A DNA stretch of 64,000 bases from Haloarcula vallismortis ATCC 29715 (GTDB taxonomy: Archaea; Halobacteriota; Halobacteria; Halobacteriales; Haloarculaceae). The stretch is from positions 178,348 through 242,347 of the forward strand of contig NZ_AOLQ01000038.1 in the NCBI RefSeq assembly GCF_000337775.1. The letters are read 5' to 3'. Below, piece by piece: positions 61,192-64,000 of this stretch. The translations under genes and the position numbers were made by a program. The first letter of the stretch is position 1. The number at the start of each line of letters is the position of its first letter. The notes beneath the pieces are model-generated. The model had not been told where the DNA came from and searched no databases. It was given only the letters and a program-made list of their open reading frames with translations.

Positions 61192-62579
61192 AGTGCGAGT
61201 GCGTCGACGACGATGGCGATCAGGACTGCCCCGAGGTAGGCGTTCGACGCGTGGAACGCCCGGAACGCCGCCGCTTCGGTCTGCTCGCGGTGGAGCAGGA
61301 TGACGGCCCAGAGGAACACCGCACCCAGCAACACCGACGTGACGGCGTACAGCCAGCCAAGCGACGTGAGCACGCCCAGAACACCCGAGGCGATGAGCGT
61401 CGCTCCGAGATAGTAGACGATGTGCTTGCGCGTCTCCGTCTCGCCGCGGACGACCGGCATCATCGGGAAGCCGCCCGCCTCGTAGTCGTCCTTGTACGCG
61501 AGCGCGAGGTTGTAGAAGTGCGCCGGCGTCCAGAGGAAGATGACGACGGCAAGGACAACCCCCGGGAGGCCGACCGTCCCGTCAGCGGCGACCCAGCCGA
61601 TGAGCGCCGGCAGTGCACCGGCAGCCCCACCGAGGACAGTGTTCTGGACAGTGTTAGGCTTCAACACGAGCGTGTAGATAACGCTGTAGAACACAATCGC
61701 GGTTAGTCCGAGCAGCGCCACAAGCATGTTTACCTGCCAGAACAGCCAGAGCGAGGCGAACGACAAGAGTAGTCCGAACGCCAGCGCGTTCCGGACCGGA
61801 ATCTGGTGGGTCGCGATGGGACGGTCCGAGGTCCGGTCCATCCGCTTGTCGATGTCACGTTCGAGAACGTGGTTGAACGTCCCCGACGCGCCGATAGAGA
61901 GGACGCCGCCCCCGAGCGTGAGCAGCACCGTCCGGACGGTGAGCGCCTCACCGGCCGCAAGTGCCATCCCGGCGGCGGCGACCAGGCACAGAAGCCACAT
62001 CAGCCGGGGCTTCATCAGGCGGAAGTACGCAGATGCGGTCCCGACGAGGCGTTCGCGGAGCGAGAGTGTTGTGGTCCGGCCGGCGCTTTCGTCTCCGGTC
62101 GGTTCCGGCGCAGGTGTCGGGTTCTTCACCGGCGTCTCGTCATCACTGCCCGTCTCAGCTTCGAGGTGCCACGCTAGGGCCAGCACGAACGAGCCGAAGA
62201 TTCCCATCCCCAGAGCGAGGTGGGCGCCGGGAAGTGCCGTCTCGGTGCTCGTCGCGACGACAGCCCCCAGCGCTATCTGGACCGGGTACAGCGCGGTGCC
62301 GAGGAGGATAGCTGCCCTGACCCGGCCGCGACAGCCGGATCGAAGCCCGATGGCGGCCACGGCCACCACGAGGAGTCCGACGACGGCCGCGACGAGTCGG
62401 TGCCCCCAGGCGACCAGCAGGGCCGTGTTCGTCACGTCGACCGGTCCGTCACACAGCGGCCAAGTCGTGCAGGCTGCTGCCGCATCCGTGAGCGTTGTCG
62501 TCGCGCCGGCGAGAACTAGCAAGTACACGCCGACAGCGGTCGCGGCGAGCAGCCCGGTGAAGGTCCGGCTCTCTGCCAT
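61188..62579 (-). CDS. ctaB: Haem O synthase CtaB fused to N-terminal CtaA/COX15-like half
   Basis: A 463-residue membrane protein. Residues about 1-140 form four helices like one half of haem A synthase (GHRLVAAVVGLLVV and GAHLALGMGIF hold the His ligand sites). Residues about 180-463 are protoheme IX farnesyltransferase: FNHVLERDIDKRMDRTSDRPI and LAYKDDYEAGGFPMMPV are its two metal-binding loops. Converts haem B to haem O; whether the CtaA half also acts is unclear. Divergent from coxB. Confidence 0.9.
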   Translation of the reverse strand: MAESRTFTGLLAATAVGVYLLVLAGATTTLTDAAAACTTWPLCDGPVDVTNTALLVAWGHRLVAAVVGLLVVAVAAIGLRSGCRGRVRAAILLGTALYPVQIALGAVVATSTETALPGAHLALGMGIFGSFVLALAWHLEAETGSDDETPVKNPTPAPEPTGDESAGRTTTLSLRERLVGTASAYFRLMKPRLMWLLCLVAAAGMALAAGEALTVRTVLLTLGGGVLSIGASGTFNHVLERDIDKRMDRTSDRPIATHQIPVRNALAFGLLLSFASLWLFWQVNMLVALLGLTAIVFYSVIYTLVLKPNTVQNTVLGGAAGALPALIGWVAADGTVGLPGVVLAVVIFLWTPAHFYNLALAYKDDYEAGGFPMMPVVRGETETRKHIVYYLGATLIASGVLGVLTSLGWLYAVTSVLLGAVFLWAVILLHREQTEAAAFRAFHASNAYLGAVLIAIVVDALAL

Positions 62580-62721
62580 TGTTGTATCCTTCGCTGCTGT
62601 CCACTTAGACCCCGCGATTCCGCTGTCTCTGTCTGGAGCGAGTCTGCTACCCTACTGTTGCAAATCGAGGGGTTGTGGCGAAGACAGCAGTTATTTATCT
62701 CCGAAATCCTAAGCCGCATCC

Positions 62722-63483
62722 ATGACCCGGAAACGCGCCGGTCTGGTCGCTCTGTTCGGTGCTGCGTTGCTCGCACTCGCCGCCGAGCCGGCCGCCGCCG
62801 CACAGATTCAGGACTCGACAACGGATAGTCTCATCTGGGGGTTGAACATGAACCTCCTCTACGTTGCTATCCCGATTACGGTCCTCGTCGAAGGGATTTT
62901 GATCTACACCGTCTGGCGGTTCCGTAATCAGGAGGAGGCGCTCCCTACACAGGAGAACCGCCGACTCGAGGTCACCTGGACCATCGCGACGGCGATCATT
63001 CTCCTGTTCGTCGGTGTCGCCTCCTATCAGGTGATGGCGAGCCCGTACGTCACCGCCGAGGCCGGTGACCAGGCCGAACTACAGGAACAGGACACTGAAC
63101 TCATTACCGTCGAAGCCCAGCGGTACGGCTGGACGTTCTACTACAACGAGTCGAGCTGGGACGGTGAGGCGGAAGTGAGCACCACGACGGACCTGAAGAT
63201 ACCGGCCAATCAAGACGTATCTTTGCGGGTCACGTCGACTGACTGGCTACACGCGTTCCACGTTCCCGGGCTGGGGCTGAAATCCGACGCGTTCCCCGGC
63301 CAGTACAACAGTCTCCGAACCCGCGCGACGAATACCGGCACGTACCAGCTCTACTGTGCCGAGTACTGTGGCTCCGGTCACTCACAGATGCTCGGGACCG
63401 TTGAAGTCGTCCCGCAGGACGAGTACGAGGATTGGCTGGCAGAGCAAAAGAGCGGCGGCGACTCCGAAAGCAGCAGCGAGTAA
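62722..63483 (+). CDS. coxB: Cytochrome c oxidase subunit II (CuA)
   Basis: A 253-residue subunit of a haem-copper oxidase. Signal-like N-terminus, two membrane helices (about 38-58 and 88-108), then a periplasm-side cupredoxin. The CuA ligands are complete: H in WLHAFHVPG, the CAEYCGSGHSQM loop with two Cys, Glu, His and Met. TTATTTATC about 25-31 bases before the ATG gives a leaderless start. The catalytic subunit is probably outside the window. Confidence 0.94.
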   Translation: MTRKRAGLVALFGAALLALAAEPAAAAQIQDSTTDSLIWGLNMNLLYVAIPITVLVEGILIYTVWRFRNQEEALPTQENRRLEVTWTIATAIILLFVGVASYQVMASPYVTAEAGDQAELQEQDTELITVEAQRYGWTFYYNESSWDGEAEVSTTTDLKIPANQDVSLRVTSTDWLHAFHVPGLGLKSDAFPGQYNSLRTRATNTGTYQLYCAEYCGSGHSQMLGTVEVVPQDEYEDWLAEQKSGGDSESSSE

Positions 63484-64000
63484 CGCGGCAACTGAACGGG
63501 TTTTTCATTTGAGGGCCGATGAACTACGGAGTGCTACGCTCGTCCAGCAGCGCGAGCAGTTCCGGACGTGACCGGAGTTAGGCCAAGTCGAAGTCCCACA
63601 GGAGAGCCGACGCTGCCCGTCAGTCCATTACTGAACGATTCGCCTGTCAGCTACGTCACTGTCAGATGTACGCTTTGGCGGCTATGATTGTTTCACTGAA
63701 TTCCTGCTTACCGTCGGCAGAGAACACGATTCCGCAGGTCTGAGCGTCCGTATCGCAGTTAATCTGGACACCTCTTGTCGGTGAATTAAAAGTGCCCTGT
63801 AATAGGACGTGGCTATTCAGACAGCAACATTCGAAAGCCAGCCAGCAACTTAGATTTCAACGAGCCTCGACACCCCACACGTCGACGACCACATTCTGGC
63901 GTCGATGCCACGGGGGGCAGAGTCCCGGCTTCGATAGTGTTATGCTCGGCGTTTCTGTCGCCTTCGGTGCTAGAACGTCTCGGTTTAGTCATCAAAGCAT
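63484..64000. other. 517-base region without a convincing gene
   Basis: Nothing is securely coding. A T-rich stretch (63501-63507) after coxB may be its terminator or a promoter. On the minus strand a frame from about 63850 to 63662 stays open and reads like coding sequence in its second half (QINCDTDAQTCGIVFSADGK), but has no usable start codon, so it may be a gene remnant. A 60-codon frame at 63813-63995 on the minus strand is basic and unlike haloarchaeal proteins. Confidence 0.4.

Noticed and set aside
63813..63995. 60-codon minus-strand frame at the right edge
   Set aside because: Basic composition, no motif, no promoter, unlike the acidic proteins of this genome.

Overview
The window is one 64 kb piece of a haloarchaeal chromosome, almost certainly Haloarcula or a very close relative. 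Proteins are strongly acidic, third codon positions are GC-rich, and genes often start at an ATG or GTG about 25-30 bases after an AT-rich TATA element (leaderless transcripts). The L7Ae ribosomal protein agrees almost residue for residue with my memory of the Haloarcula marismortui protein. There are no rRNA genes and no CRISPR array. Four tRNA genes are present.

Layout. 0-4.5 kb: end of aroA, a degenerate receiver protein, aroC, a uracil-DNA glycosylase-like protein and two less characterised genes. 4.5-4.9 kb: tRNA-Ser(TGA) followed by decayed copies of its own 3' end and small hairpins, which looks like an old integration site. 4.9-10.7 kb: a surface protein, small regulators, GTP cyclohydrolase III, a CBS protein, tRNA-Thr and msrB. 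10.7-12.3 kb: the rpl7ae-rps28e-rpl24e-ndk operon with a long structured leader. 12.4-18.1 kb: nitronate monooxygenase-like protein, tmcA, a DUF456 membrane protein, a zinc mini-protein and an acyl-CoA synthetase. 18.1-19.6 kb: a TnpB-only IS200/IS605-type element with an omega-RNA-like right end, plus a second, orphan right-end structure. 19.6-28 kb: an F420-type oxidoreductase, a complete fixABC(X) electron-transfer operon with a neighbouring ferredoxin, an esterase and Hsp20.

28.3-36 kb: a 7TM-PAS histidine kinase, gltX, a 270-base ladder of eight short hairpins, an ArsA/Get3 ATPase and a Tat lipoprotein. 36-52 kb is the classic archaeal cluster read on the minus strand: rps13-rps4-rps11-rpoD-rpl18e-rpl13-rps9-rpoN-rpoK-eno-rps2, then mvk-ipk-rnj-idsA-gltX. 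It carries two tRNA genes. Between rps2 and mvk it is interrupted by two DUF5518 membrane proteins, a cytochrome P450 and a histidine kinase with a complete LOV photosensor motif. A 493-residue acidic membrane protein lies between ipk and rnj.

52-64 kb: an Mrp-type Fe-S carrier, rps17e, a four-gene operon ending in cofD for F420 and C1-carrier type chemistry, a phosphatase, an ABC exporter, two very small Cys-pair proteins, and the start of a haem-copper oxidase region with a CtaA-CtaB fusion and coxB.

Connections. FixABC, the ferredoxin and the acyl-CoA synthetase suggest fatty-acid or electron-bifurcation metabolism. cofD serves the F420 enzymes, such as the LLM-family protein at 19.65 kb. 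The LOV kinase and P450 stand directly upstream of mevalonate kinase, which suggests, without proving, light control over isoprenoid or carotenoid synthesis. Family calls rest on motifs read by eye. No database search was run.
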